A stretch of DNA of 64,000 bases from Nonomuraea typhae (GCF_009760925.1 NZ_VRLV01000001.1:62001-126000); one strand, 5' to 3'; counted from the first letter of the stretch, positions 43,838-52,687 are shown. The notes: generated from the letters alone by a model not told the origin. Numbers and translations: made by a program.

Positions 43838-44185
43838 GTGCGGCTCGGCAGTTTGGAGCGCTCGGTCATGGAGGCGCTGTGGGCGCACCCGGACGGCATG
43901 CTCGCCCAGGACCTCGCCGACGCCCTGCCCTCCCGGCCCGCCGTGACCACGGTCCTGACCGTTCTGGTACGGCTCTCGCGCAAGGGCCTGGCGACCAGGG
44001 AACGAGCCGGGCGGGCCCACCTCTACCGGGCCGCGGCCGGCAAGGACGCCTTCGTGGCGGAGGCCATGCGCGAGGCCCTGGACGAGGCCGGTGACGTCGA
44101 GGCCGCGGTCAGCCGGTTCGTGGGCACGGTCTCCCCGGAGGTGGCCGCCGCCCTGCGCGCCGCCCTGGAGGGCCGGGACCGGTGA
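43838..44185 (+). CDS. BlaI/MecI/CopY-family repressor
   Basis: 115 residues. Winged helix of the BlaI family: LGSLERSVMEALWAHPDGML, VTTVLTVLVRLSRKGLATRE, then AGRAHLYRAA. These repressors bind dyads as dimers and are inactivated by a partner M56 protease, whose gene follows with a 1-3 bp overlap. GTG start with GAGGGG upstream. The TTCTAC-N5-GTAGAA pairs before dsbA are its probable operators. Confidence 0.92.
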   Translation: MRLGSLERSVMEALWAHPDGMLAQDLADALPSRPAVTTVLTVLVRLSRKGLATRERAGRAHLYRAAAGKDAFVAEAMREALDEAGDVEAAVSRFVGTVSPEVAAALRAALEGRDR

Positions 44186-45111
44186 TGTTCTGGCTGGTCG
44201 CGGCCGGTGTCGCCCTGGTGCCCGTGGCGCTCGGCGGCCGCGCGGCCAAGGCGCTGGCCGCGGCGGCATGGGCCCGGCGGCACCCGCGGGCCGCGCTGGT
44301 CCTGTGGCAGGCGATCGGCCTGGCCGGGGGCCTCGGGGCCGTGGGCGTGGGGCTCGTGGCGGCGGTCGCGCCCCTGGCGGCGGCCTTTCCCCACGGGATG
44401 CACACGTTCCTGCACCAGGTGCTCGACGGCCGCGCCCTCGACGGGCTGGGCCCGGCCCACTCCCTGGCGCTGGCCTGGTCGGCGGGGCTGCTCGCCTGGC
44501 TGGCCGCGTGCACGATCCGCACCGCCGTACGCACGGTGGCCGAGCAGCGCAGGCAGCGCACGCTCGTGGACGTGCTGGCCGACGGGCATGGCGACGACGT
44601 GTACGTGCTGCCGGGCGCCGAGCCGGTCGCGTACTGCGTCCCGGGGCGGCGGGCCAGGATCGTCCTGAGCCGGGGCGCCCTGGACCTGCTCGACCAGACC
44701 GAGCTGGACGCGGTCCTGGCCCACGAGCGCGCCCATGCGCGCGGGCGCCACGATCTGTCCCTGATGCCCTTCGTGGCGCTGGCCAGGGCCTTTCCCTGGC
44801 TGCCCGCCGCGCGGATCGCCCGCCGAGCCGTACCCGTGCTGCTGGAGATGATCGCCGATGACCGGGCGCGGCGGGTGAGCGGCGACACGGCGCTGGCCCG
44901 CGCGATCGTGCTCATGTCCGCGACCACGCCGGAGGCCGCGTTCGGCCTGGCCGAGGAGGGCGTGGTGCACCGCGTGGAGCGGCTGCTGAGCCGGGGCCGG
45001 GCGGGCCGATGGACGCCCGCGGCGGCGTACGCGGCGGCGGTGGCGCTGCTGAGCGGGCCGCTGGCCGTGCTGGTGGCGCCGGTGGTCTGCGGCATGTTCT
45101 GGCCCGCCTGA
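44185..45111 (+). CDS. M56-family membrane metalloprotease (BlaR1-like)
   Basis: 308 residues with four to five membrane helices and the zinc motif HERAH at residues 180-184 (ELDAVLAHERAHARGRHD). There is no extracellular penicillin-binding sensor domain as in BlaR1, so the signal it senses is different. It should cleave the BlaI-type repressor encoded just upstream. The ATG at 44185 shares a base with the repressor stop; a GTG at 44182 is also in frame. Downstream lies the DsbA-VKOR pair. Confidence 0.9.
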   Translation: MFWLVAAGVALVPVALGGRAAKALAAAAWARRHPRAALVLWQAIGLAGGLGAVGVGLVAAVAPLAAAFPHGMHTFLHQVLDGRALDGLGPAHSLALAWSAGLLAWLAACTIRTAVRTVAEQRRQRTLVDVLADGHGDDVYVLPGAEPVAYCVPGRRARIVLSRGALDLLDQTELDAVLAHERAHARGRHDLSLMPFVALARAFPWLPAARIARRAVPVLLEMIADDRARRVSGDTALARAIVLMSATTPEAAFGLAEEGVVHRVERLLSRGRAGRWTPAAAYAAAVALLSGPLAVLVAPVVCGMFWPA

Positions 45112-45154
45112 CCGCCTCTCCGGGTGAACCGCGGGACAGACCACTGCCCTCATC

Positions 45155-45194
45155 TTCTACGCTAGGTAGAAATCATCTTCTACTCAACGTAGAA
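45155..45194. promoter_or_regulatory. Twin palindromic operators before dsbA
   Basis: TTCTAC-GCTAG-GTAGAA (45155-45171) and TTCTAC-TCAAC-GTAGAA (45178-45194): two perfect 6+5+6 dyads, 23 bp apart, inside a 23-bp direct repeat. Their position 17 bp before the dsbA start would block transcription or translation. They fit the two-site binding of BlaI-type dimers. Confidence 0.7.
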
Positions 45195-45210
45195 CTCCAC
45201 GGGAGGATAC

Positions 45211-45930
45211 GTGTCCTACCAGCAGGAGCGGGCCCAGGCACGGCGTGCCAAGATCGAGGCTCTGCGCGAGGAGGACGAACGGCAGCGCGCCAGAAAGCGC
45301 AACGTCGCCTTCGTCCTGTCCGCCATCGCGGTCTTCGCCGTGGTGGTCGCCGCCGTCCTGGTGATCACCAGAACCGGTGGCGAGCAGGCCACCCAGGGCC
45401 CGCAGGTCGTCCGGCCGAACAGCCACCGCCTTCAGACCGCCCAGGACGGCAAGGTCACGCTCGTGGAGTTCCTGGACTTCGAGTGCGAGGCGTGCGGCGC
45501 CGCCTTCCCCGTGATCGAGCAGCTCCGCAAGCAGTACACCGGGAAGGTCACCTTCGTCGCCCGCTACTTCCCGATCACCAGCCACTTCAACGCCGAACGC
45601 GCCGCCAGGGCCGTCGAGGCCGCGGCGGGGCAGGGCAAGTTCGACGCGATGTACCAGCGGATGTACCAGACCCAGAAGACCTGGGCCGAGAAGCAGACCC
45701 CGGCCGACAAGCTCTTCCGCGAGTTCGCGCAGCAGCTCGGCCTCGACATGACCGCCTGGGACAAGGCTTACAACTCCCCGCAGACCCTGGCACGCATCAA
45801 CCAGGACGTCGCCGACGGGCAGAAGCTCGGCGTCGAGGGCACCCCGACGTTCTTCCTCAACGGCCAGAAACTGCAGCCCAAGTCCACCGACGACATCAAG
45901 GCGGCCATCGATGCGGCCCTCGCCAAGTGA
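45211..45930 (+). CDS. DsbA-family thiol:disulfide oxidoreductase, membrane-anchored
   Basis: 239 residues. A basic helical N-terminus (QARRAKIEALREEDERQRAR), one membrane segment (~33-53) and a periplasm-side thioredoxin/DsbA domain with the active-site C92-E-A-C95 (FLDFECEACGAAFP) and cis-Pro in GVEGTPTFFLNG. It catalyses disulfide formation in exported proteins. GTG start with GGGAGGATAC upstream. The VKOR gene begins inside its 3' end (20-bp overlap), and VKOR should re-oxidise it. The twin palindromes upstream suggest repression by the BlaI-type protein. Confidence 0.92.
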   Translation: MSYQQERAQARRAKIEALREEDERQRARKRNVAFVLSAIAVFAVVVAAVLVITRTGGEQATQGPQVVRPNSHRLQTAQDGKVTLVEFLDFECEACGAAFPVIEQLRKQYTGKVTFVARYFPITSHFNAERAARAVEAAAGQGKFDAMYQRMYQTQKTWAEKQTPADKLFREFAQQLGLDMTAWDKAYNSPQTLARINQDVADGQKLGVEGTPTFFLNGQKLQPKSTDDIKAAIDAALAK

Positions 45931-46474
45931 GCCGTTCCCGCGGCTGCTGCCGTACCTGCTGCTGATCGGCGGCGGTATCGGGCTGGTCGCGGCGTTCGTC
46001 CTGGCGGTCGAGAAGATCGCGCTGCTCAAGAACCCGGAGTACGTGCCGAGCTGCAGCATCAACCCCGTGCTGTCCTGCGGCTCGATCATGTCCACGTCGC
46101 AGGCCGAGCTGTTCGGCTTCCCGAACCCGCTGCTGGGCATCGCCGGCTTCGCCATCGTCACCACGACCGGCGCCGCCCTGCTTTCCGGGTTCGCGCCGAA
46201 GCGGTGGTTCTGGATCGGGCTGCAGCTCGGGGCCACCGCCGGGATCGTCTTCGTGCACTGGCTGATCTACCAGAGCCTCTACGTGATCGGCGCCCTGTGC
46301 CCGTACTGCATGATCGTGTGGGCGGTGACCATTCCGATCTTCCTCTACGTCACGCTCCGGAACTTCGGGCGCTCGTTCTCCCGGCACCACGTGATCGTGC
46401 TCACGCTCTGGTACCTGGCCGTCCTCGCGCTGATCACGGTGCGCTTCTGGACCTACTGGAGCAGCCTGATCTGA
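45911..46474 (+). CDS. VKOR-family protein (quinone-linked disulfide generator)
   Basis: 187 residues with about five membrane helices. Loop cysteines C48 and C56 (SCSINPVLSCGSIM) and the CxxC at C130/C133 (ALCPYCM) are the four VKOR redox residues; the Ser after C56 region is also conserved. In actinobacteria VKOR replaces DsbB and passes electrons from DsbA to menaquinone. ATG 45911 lies within dsbA, so the two are coupled. A convergent terminator hairpin follows. Confidence 0.93.
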   Translation: MRPSPSEPFPRLLPYLLLIGGGIGLVAAFVLAVEKIALLKNPEYVPSCSINPVLSCGSIMSTSQAELFGFPNPLLGIAGFAIVTTTGAALLSGFAPKRWFWIGLQLGATAGIVFVHWLIYQSLYVIGALCPYCMIVWAVTIPIFLYVTLRNFGRSFSRHHVIVLTLWYLAVLALITVRFWTYWSSLI

Positions 46475-46483
46475 GTACGGCCC

Positions 46484-46512
46484 GGCCGGCTCTCCGAGCG
46501 GAAGAGCCGGCC
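46484..46512. terminator. Bidirectional hairpin between VKOR and TetR genes
   Basis: GGCCGGCTCT (46484-46493) pairs over 10 bp with AGAGCCGGCC (46503-46512), 9-nt loop, between convergent stops. Confidence 0.8.
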
Positions 46513-46513
46513 G

Positions 46514-47113
46514 TCAGGGGGCGATCCCGGACAGCACCTGGTCCACGATCCGCTCGGCCAGCCCGGCGTCGTCCTCGACCTGGCCCCACTTCGTGTACCA
46601 GATGATCGTCCCGCTGAGCATGGCCATGGCCAGCTCAGGATCCAGGCCGGGCAGCAGCTCGCCGTTGGCGATCCCGCGCTCCAGCACCGCCCGCATCGCC
46701 GCCCGCCGCGGCTCGATCGCCAGCTTCCGGAACTTGTCGAACAGATGCGGATACCGATCCGACTCGCTCATCGCGATGTTCATCACGCACCGCGTCCGCA
46801 CCTGCCCGGACTCGGTGCGCATCTGGTCGATCATCGTCACCAGGTCGTCGCGCACCGACTCGCCCGCCAGCGGCGGCACCGGCGCCTTGAGCGCCGCCAG
46901 CGCGGTGGCGACGAGGTCCTCCTTGTTGGACCAGCGCCGGTAGATCGTCGTCTTGCCGACGCCGGCCCTGGCCGCGATGGCCTCGATGGACAGCTCGGAG
47001 ATGCCCATGCCCTCGCCGATCAGGTCGAGGGTGGCCTCGACGATGGCCTTCTCGGCCTTCTCGCTGCGCGGCCGGCCCGCGGGACGGGCGGCCGCCGCAT
47101 CCTGCATCGTCAT
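46514..47113 (-). CDS. TetR-family transcriptional regulator
   Basis: 199 residues. HTH at residues ~18-65 (AIVEATLDLIGEG, LSIEAIAARAGVGKTTIYRR). The C-terminal domain is of the TetR_C_16 sort. It lies 112 bp downstream of the MFS efflux gene on the same strand, so it is likely its repressor. The repeated CGATACG half-sites before the MFS gene are the candidate operator. Confidence 0.9.
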   Translation of the reverse strand: MTMQDAAAARPAGRPRSEKAEKAIVEATLDLIGEGMGISELSIEAIAARAGVGKTTIYRRWSNKEDLVATALAALKAPVPPLAGESVRDDLVTMIDQMRTESGQVRTRCVMNIAMSESDRYPHLFDKFRKLAIEPRRAAMRAVLERGIANGELLPGLDPELAMAMLSGTIIWYTKWGQVEDDAGLAERIVDQVLSGIAP

Positions 47114-47225
47114 CGCGGCCTCACTCCAGCTGTCGGGTGCACGTCTCTACCAAGTCTCTCCCGGCTCGCGGTGTTCCCGTTCCCGGGCGAGCCGCCGAAA
47201 ACCCTATCAAGATCATGACGAGCGG

Positions 47226-48764
47226 TCAGGCCATGGCCGGTTCCTTCTCCTCCACCTGCAGGACGGCCGGCGTCTTGCCGGGCATCCACCTGGCCACCAC
47301 GAAGACCCCGGCCAGCGCGATCACGGCCGAGGCCAGCGCGGTCAGGTGCATGCCGTCGAGGAAGGCGTCGAACGCCGGGCCGAGGATCGCCGGGTTGCCC
47401 TGGGCGGCCGCGACCGTGTTGGTGATGGACTCGCCGGCGGCGTGCCGTACACCCTCGGGAAGGGCGGCCAGCGCCGGCGCGATCTCGCCGCGGTAGGCGG
47501 AGGACAGGACGGCGCCCAGGACGGCCACGCCCAGCGCGCCCGAGACCTGGCGGACGGTGTTGCTCATCGCGGAGCCGACGCCCGCCTTCTCGCGGGGCAG
47601 CGCGTTCATGATGGCGGTGGTGGCGGGCGGCATGATGTTGGCCATCGCGGCGCCCTGGACGAAGAAGACGATCTCGATGACGACGACCGGGGTGCTCTGG
47701 TCGAACAGCGCGTAGCTCGCCAGGACCAGGGTGATGATCGTCATGGCGACCGTCGAGGAGCGCTTGGCGCCGAAGCGGTCGTTGATGCGCTGGCTGAGCG
47801 GCGCGAAGATCAGCTGCGCGGCGGCGAACGGGATCATCATGGCCCCCGCCTGCAGCGCGCTGTAGCCGAGCACGATCTGCAGGTAGAAGGTCAGGAAGAA
47901 CATCCCGCCCATCATCGCGAAGAAGACGATGCCCATCATGCCGATGGCGGAGGTGAAGGCCACGTTGGAGAAGCTGCGCACGTCGAAGACCGGGTGGTCG
48001 ATGCGACGCTCCCACCAGACGAACGCGGCCAGCACGAGCACACCGGCCAGGGCGGGCGCCCAGACCTGGGCGCTGGTGACGGTGCCGAGCTCGCCGCCGC
48101 GGATGATGCCGTAGACGATCGCGACGAGGCCGATGATCGACAGGACCACGCCGACCGGGTCGAGCCTGGAGGGCCTGGGGTCACGCGACTCGGGCACGAG
48201 CGTGCCGATGAGGATCATGCTGACGATCACGATCGGCACGTTGATCAGGAAGACGGAACCCCACCAGAAATGCTGGATGAGCAGCCCGCCGGTGATGGGC
48301 CCGACCGCCACGGCCAGACCGACGCCACCGGCCCAGATGCCGATGGCCTTGCCGCGCTCGTGGGCGGGGAAGACGTTGGAGATGATGGCCAGCGTGGCCG
48401 GCATGATCGCGGCGCCGCCGATGCCCATCGCCGCCCTGGCCAGGATCAGCTGCATCGGATCCTGGCTGTAGGCGGAGGCCAGGGAGGCCAGGCCGAACAA
48501 CAACATGCCGATGAAGAGCATGCGCTTGCGCCCGGTTCGGTCACCGATGACGCCGAAGGTGAACAACAACCCGGCGAAGACGAGGGTGTAGGAGTTGATC
48601 GCCCACTCGAGTTCGCTCTGGGTGGCGCCGAGCCCTTGTATGGGGTCGGCGATGGTCTTCATGGCCACGTTCAGGATGGTGTTGTCGAGCACGACCGCCA
48701 GCAGGCTGAAGACCAGCACGCCGAGGATCGTCCACCTGCGGGGGTGTCCTGTGGAGGCTTCCAT
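47226..48764 (-). CDS. DHA2-family (EmrB/QacA) MFS drug exporter
   Basis: 512 residues, 14 expected membrane helices. Motif C-type glycine-proline stretch (GGVGLAVAVGPITGGLL), VVLDNTILNVAMKTI (motif D1 of DHA2) and GVIGDRTGRKRMLFIG (motif A). ATG 48764 has AAGGA six bases upstream; the longer frame to 48980 runs through promoter DNA. It exports drugs or dyes by proton antiport. The TetR gene just downstream and the dyads upstream suggest ligand-induced expression. Confidence 0.92.
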   Translation of the reverse strand: MEASTGHPRRWTILGVLVFSLLAVVLDNTILNVAMKTIADPIQGLGATQSELEWAINSYTLVFAGLLFTFGVIGDRTGRKRMLFIGMLLFGLASLASAYSQDPMQLILARAAMGIGGAAIMPATLAIISNVFPAHERGKAIGIWAGGVGLAVAVGPITGGLLIQHFWWGSVFLINVPIVIVSMILIGTLVPESRDPRPSRLDPVGVVLSIIGLVAIVYGIIRGGELGTVTSAQVWAPALAGVLVLAAFVWWERRIDHPVFDVRSFSNVAFTSAIGMMGIVFFAMMGGMFFLTFYLQIVLGYSALQAGAMMIPFAAAQLIFAPLSQRINDRFGAKRSSTVAMTIITLVLASYALFDQSTPVVVIEIVFFVQGAAMANIMPPATTAIMNALPREKAGVGSAMSNTVRQVSGALGVAVLGAVLSSAYRGEIAPALAALPEGVRHAAGESITNTVAAAQGNPAILGPAFDAFLDGMHLTALASAVIALAGVFVVARWMPGKTPAVLQVEEKEPAMA

Positions 48765-48779
48765 GGGAGTCCTTAGTTT

Positions 48780-48830
48780 CGATACGGGAAAGTTTCGCAA
48801 CGTCACCGTATCGCATAGCATTCCGATACG
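48780..48830. promoter_or_regulatory. Operator region of the DHA2 exporter
   Basis: CGTATCG-N10-CGATACG (48807-48813 with 48824-48830) is a perfect inverted repeat. A third half-site CGATACG lies at 48780-48786, 44 bp (about four turns) from the last. They are 16-66 bp upstream of the exporter start and are likely bound by the nearby TetR protein. Confidence 0.55.
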
Positions 48831-48912
48831 CAACGGTCCCGTTTCGAAAGCTGGACGCGAGGACGCGGCCGACGTCCCCAGGCCCTCCCGTACGACCGCC
48901 TCGTCGACATTC

Positions 48913-49388
48913 TCAATCCCGGTACACCTTGACGGTAAAAGTCCAGGAGCCCGATTCCCCGATGTGATCTGGCTCGACATTCATGAGGAAAGCCAGCCGG
49001 ACGCTGGAGCCGCCGTTGTATTGCGTGCACGTCAGCAATCGATGGTAAGGAAAGAGGTCGCCGACCCAGCCTCCGGGATGATTGTTGTAACGCAGAATCG
49101 CACTGTACTGAGGAGCGCCGGGCACCCACCAATTACTGGGTGCGGCGATTCCGTTTCCGCCGGGCCCCACCCACTTCTTCGCGTCTTTGAAATACATCGG
49201 CCCCGAGGCTTCGGATATCCGGATGACATCGCCGTGACGAATGCCGTTCGGTGCTTGGTCGCCGTACGGCACGGGTGGGAAGCCCATGGCTTGACGTTGT
49301 GCTGGATCATGCCGGCTACCAGGTTGGAGAGCAGGCCGATGGCCGCCAGAACAAAGGCGATCAAGAGCATCGGCCATACATCGAGCAT
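48913..49388 (-). pseudogene. Frameshifted membrane-anchored protein, low-GC DNA
   Basis: ATG 49388 starts MLDVWPMLLIAFVLAAIGLL, a clear membrane anchor, continuing to NVKPWASHP. From there the sensible reading jumps one frame back near 49280: VPYGDQAPNGIRHGDVIRIS, MYFKDAKKWVGPGGNG, then WTFTVKVYRD and a stop at 48913. Together it would be an exported protein of ~155 residues anchored by one helix. Either the gene is disrupted, the sequence has an indel, or the frames are translated separately (MGFPPVPYG could start the second). Family unknown. Base composition is lower in GC than in the neighbours. Confidence 0.5.
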
Positions 49389-49656
49389 GCCGATACTGTA
49401 GCCCTGCGGACCCGTCGCGACAGCCTCAGCGAGAAAACCGGCAGCGTGAAAGGCGAACAGATCGACTCGCGGTGCTTCGGCCTGCTATGCGGCGGCGGCA
49501 ACGCTCGGCTTTCAGCTTTCCCCGGCCTTACTCGGAGAATGGCGGGAACGCCACGCAGGCAGTACGCCGAAAGGCGGCCGGACTCAACATGCCCCGTCCT
49601 CGTGGCGGTAGTGATCGAAGCCAGGCACCCCGGGAACGCGCACTCCTCTGCCGCGG

Positions 49657-51018
49657 CTAGAGCACCGGCAGGTAGCGGCCCAGTTCGAACTCGGTGACCT
49701 GGCGGCGGTACTCCCGCCACTCCGTCCGCTTGTTGCGCAGGAAGAAGTCGAAGACGTGCTCGCCCAGCGTCTCGGCGGCCAGTTCGCTCTGTTCCATGAC
49801 CCCGATCGCCTCGTCCAGCGACTGGGGGAGGGGCCGGATGCCGAGGGCGCGGCGTTCGGCGCTGGTCAGGGTCCAGACGTTGTCCTCGGCGGCGGCCGGG
49901 AGTTCGTACCCCTCCTCGATGCCCTTCAGGCCGGCGGCCAGGATGAGGGCGAAGGCCAGGTAGGGGTTGCAGGCGGAGTCGAGGGAGCGGAACTCGATGC
50001 GGGTCGAGCCGGCCTTGGCGGGCTTGTACATGGGCACGCGGACCAGCGCGGAGCGGTTGTTGTGGCCCCAGCAGATGTAGGAGGGAGCCTCGCCGCCCTG
50101 TCCGGCGATGGCCTCGGCGCCGCCCCACAGGCGCTTGTAGGAGTTGACCCACTGGTTGGTGATCGCGGTGATCTCGGCGGCGTGGCGCAGCAGGCCGGCG
50201 ATGAAGGAGCGGCCGATCTTGGACAGCTGGTACTCGGCGCCCGCCTCGTAGAAGGCGTTGCGGTCGCCCTCGAACAGCGACATGTGGGTGTGCATGCCGG
50301 AGCCCGGGTAGTCGGTGAACGGCTTGGGCATGAAGGAGGCCCAGATGCCCTGCTCCAGCGCGACCTCCTTCATGACCAGGCGGAAGGTCATGATGTTGTC
50401 GGCCGTGGTGAGCGCGTCGGCGTAGCGCAGGTCGATCTCCTGCTGGCCGGGGGCGCCCTCGTGGTGGCTGAACTCCACCGAGATGCCCATCGACTCCAGC
50501 ATCATGATCGCCTGGCGGCGGAAGTCGTGGCCGGAGCTGTGGGGGGTGTGGTCGAAGTAGCCGCCGGCGTCGATCGGCTCGGGCTTCTCGCCGGCCACCG
50601 GGCGGTTCTTCAGCAGGAAGAACTCGATCTCCGGATGGGTGTAGAAGGTGAAGCCCATGTCGGCGCACTTGGCCAGCGTGCGCTTGAGCACCCAGCGCGG
50701 GTCGGCGTGGGAGGGCGAGCCGTCCGGCATCAGGATGTCGCAGAAGATGCGGCCGGCGCCGGGGCTCTCGCTGCGCCAGGGCAGGATCTGGAACGTCGAC
50801 GGGTCCGGCTTGGCCAGCATGTCGGATTCGTAGACCCGGGCGAAGCCCTCGATGGCCGAGCCGTCGAAGCCGATGCCCTCGGCGAAGGCGCCCTCGAGTT
50901 CGGCGGGGGCGATGGCGACGGACTTGAGGAAGCCGAGGACGTCGGTGAACCACAGCCGGATGAACCGGATGTCGCGTTCCTCAAGCGTGCGGAGCACGAA
51001 CTCCTGCTGGCGGTCCAA
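49657..51018 (-). CDS. glnA2: Glutamine synthetase-family ligase GlnA2
   Basis: 453 residues, type I GS fold. The N-terminus MDRQQEFVLRTLEERDIRF is typical of actinobacterial GlnA2. Seen: FDGSAIEGFARVYESDM, the metal Glu in HPEIEFFLLK, GQQEIDLRYADALTTAD, the HMSLF region with GSGMHTHMS, and the C-terminal RIEFRSLDSACNPYLAFA. In Streptomyces GlnA2 is reported as a gamma-glutamylpolyamine synthetase for polyamine use rather than a true glutamine synthetase. The adenylylation-site Tyr motif of GlnA1 is not evident. ATG 51018 follows AGGGGCTG. Confidence 0.9.
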   Translation of the reverse strand: MDRQQEFVLRTLEERDIRFIRLWFTDVLGFLKSVAIAPAELEGAFAEGIGFDGSAIEGFARVYESDMLAKPDPSTFQILPWRSESPGAGRIFCDILMPDGSPSHADPRWVLKRTLAKCADMGFTFYTHPEIEFFLLKNRPVAGEKPEPIDAGGYFDHTPHSSGHDFRRQAIMMLESMGISVEFSHHEGAPGQQEIDLRYADALTTADNIMTFRLVMKEVALEQGIWASFMPKPFTDYPGSGMHTHMSLFEGDRNAFYEAGAEYQLSKIGRSFIAGLLRHAAEITAITNQWVNSYKRLWGGAEAIAGQGGEAPSYICWGHNNRSALVRVPMYKPAKAGSTRIEFRSLDSACNPYLAFALILAAGLKGIEEGYELPAAAEDNVWTLTSAERRALGIRPLPQSLDEAIGVMEQSELAAETLGEHVFDFFLRNKRTEWREYRRQVTEFELGRYLPVL

Positions 51019-51169
51019 GGCAGCCCCTCATGTGACAGTGGTGGTTAGGTACAGGATGCCGTGTCCGTGTTTCGCACACGTTACGAGGCCGTCCGGTGCG
51101 TGGCGCACTGACAAACCACGCGCGTCGACCTAATGTGATCACGCAGATCAGTCTCGGGGGAGGCATTTC

Positions 51170-51715
51170 GTGGCTATCGACCTGCGCAATCACAAACTCG
51201 ACCGGGCCTTCGAGCACATCGAGGTCAGCGGGGCCGGCGAGATCGAGCGTGCGGACCTGCTCGGGCTGGGCGCGCGCATCCTGGTCGGGTTCGGGGAGTC
51301 GCCGACGTCGGCGGCCGGGACCAGGCTCGTCGACAGCTTCGACGGGATCTGGGCCGCCCTCTCGGAGGCCCTGGGCCGGGACCAGCAAACGCGCATGTCC
51401 CGGGAGGACTTCCACGCCGCGATGGCGACGGCCTTCATCGAGGGCGAGGGGTTCGACACGGTCTTCCGCCCCGCGATCCAGGTGGTGGCCGAGTTGTGCG
51501 ACGCCGACGGCGACGGCCTCATCGGGCCGGCCGAGTTCCGCACGATGCTGAGCGCCTTCGGCACCGCCTACGACGACGTGGACGAGGCATTCGACCGGCT
51601 CGACCGGTCCGGGCGCGGCGTGCTGGCGGTGACGGAGCTGGTCGAGGCGGCCCGGCAGTACTACGTCGGCGACGATCCGCACGCCTCGGGCAACTGGCTG
51701 TTCGGGCCCCTGTGA
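51170..51715 (+). CDS. EF-hand protein (calerythrin-like)
   Basis: 181 residues, the size of the four-EF-hand calerythrin group. One canonical loop is clear, DADGDGLIGPAEFR, with weaker ones around VSGAGEIERADL and RSGRGVLAVTEL. It is a likely cytoplasmic calcium sensor or buffer. GTG 51170 follows GGGGGAGG. Its stop shares bases with the terpene synthase ATG (TGATG), so both proteins come from one message in linked amounts. Confidence 0.88.
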   Translation: MAIDLRNHKLDRAFEHIEVSGAGEIERADLLGLGARILVGFGESPTSAAGTRLVDSFDGIWAALSEALGRDQQTRMSREDFHAAMATAFIEGEGFDTVFRPAIQVVAELCDADGDGLIGPAEFRTMLSAFGTAYDDVDEAFDRLDRSGRGVLAVTELVEAARQYYVGDDPHASGNWLFGPL

Positions 51716-52686
51716 TGGTGATCGCGTCGATGCGGGACGCGCTGCGTTCCGTGCTCACGAGGAAGCCGCTGCTGCCCGCGCCGCGCCGGGGCGGCGTCCC
51801 GGCCGAGGCGCTGCTGCCGCTGGTCGAGCGGGTCCCGGCGATGGCCGAGCCCTGCCGCATGCACCCGTCGGTCTACGCGATCGAGGCCGCCGTCATCGAC
51901 TGGGCCCGAAGGACGGGGCTGCGCGCCGACCCGGCCGTGGGGTTCCACCGGATGGCCGGGCGGGCGTTCGCGGAGTTCGACGCCGCCGCGGCGGCGTTGT
52001 TCGCGCAGTGGCTGACGTGGTTGTTCCACTTCGACGACGAGCTCGACGAGGGCCCGTGCCCGCTGGAGATCTTCCAGGGTCTCCTGGAGGGTACGGCGCA
52101 GCATCCGCTGGAGGCGGCGTTCGCCGATCTGTGGCGGGTGACCAGTGCCCGGATGAGCAACCGGTGGCGGGCCAGGTTCGCCATGGGGTTGCAACGTCAG
52201 CACGACGCCTGCCGTACCGAGGCCAGGAACCGGGCGACGGGCCGGATCCCGACGATCGAGGAGTACCCGGCGCTGCGCCGGGGCACGGTCGGCCCCTACC
52301 TGTACGACCTGGTGGAGCCGTGCCTGCGGGTGGAGGTGCCCGCTTGGGTGCACGCCTGCGACCCGTGGCGCGACCTGGTGGAGGCGTGCAGCGACACGAT
52401 CGCCTGGTGCAACGACGTGGCCTCGCGCCCGAAGGAGCAGGGCGACGCGCACAACCTGGTCGTCATCGCCATGCACGAACTGGGGCTGGAGGAGTGGGAG
52501 GCGACCGCCTGGGTGCTGGACCGCATCGAGGAGCGCTGCGCGGACATGCGCGACGCCGCCCGGCTGCTGCCCCTGGACGAGCTGGAGCCCAAGGAGGCCC
52601 GCGACGCCAGCAAGGTGGCCTGCGCCTACTTGGCCGCGCCGCGCGCCCACCTGGACTGGCTCCTGGAGTCCGCGCGCTACACGTAA
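51715..52686 (+). CDS. Class I terpene synthase
   Basis: 323 residues, normal for bacterial terpene cyclases. The aspartate-rich metal motif is D107-D-E-L-D-E112 (LFHFDDELDEG) and the NSE triad is N233, S237, E241 (NDVASRPKEQGD), both needed for Mg-bound diphosphate ionisation. An Arg-Tyr-like end (SARYT) is present. It should cyclise farnesyl or geranyl diphosphate; the product cannot be read from sequence. Translationally coupled to the EF-hand protein upstream; no prenyltransferase or P450 is nearby in the window. Confidence 0.9.
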   Translation: MVIASMRDALRSVLTRKPLLPAPRRGGVPAEALLPLVERVPAMAEPCRMHPSVYAIEAAVIDWARRTGLRADPAVGFHRMAGRAFAEFDAAAAALFAQWLTWLFHFDDELDEGPCPLEIFQGLLEGTAQHPLEAAFADLWRVTSARMSNRWRARFAMGLQRQHDACRTEARNRATGRIPTIEEYPALRRGTVGPYLYDLVEPCLRVEVPAWVHACDPWRDLVEACSDTIAWCNDVASRPKEQGDAHNLVVIAMHELGLEEWEATAWVLDRIEERCADMRDAARLLPLDELEPKEARDASKVACAYLAAPRAHLDWLLESARYT

Positions 52687-52687
52687 C

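Noticed and set aside
43164-43946. 260-codon plus-strand frame across cutA
   Set aside because: Antisense to an intact cutA and to the DUF4037-like remnant; no motif.
46953-48776. 607-codon plus-strand frame over the TetR/MFS region
   Set aside because: Asp/Gly/His-rich translation, mirror of the DHA2 exporter's codons; no start context.
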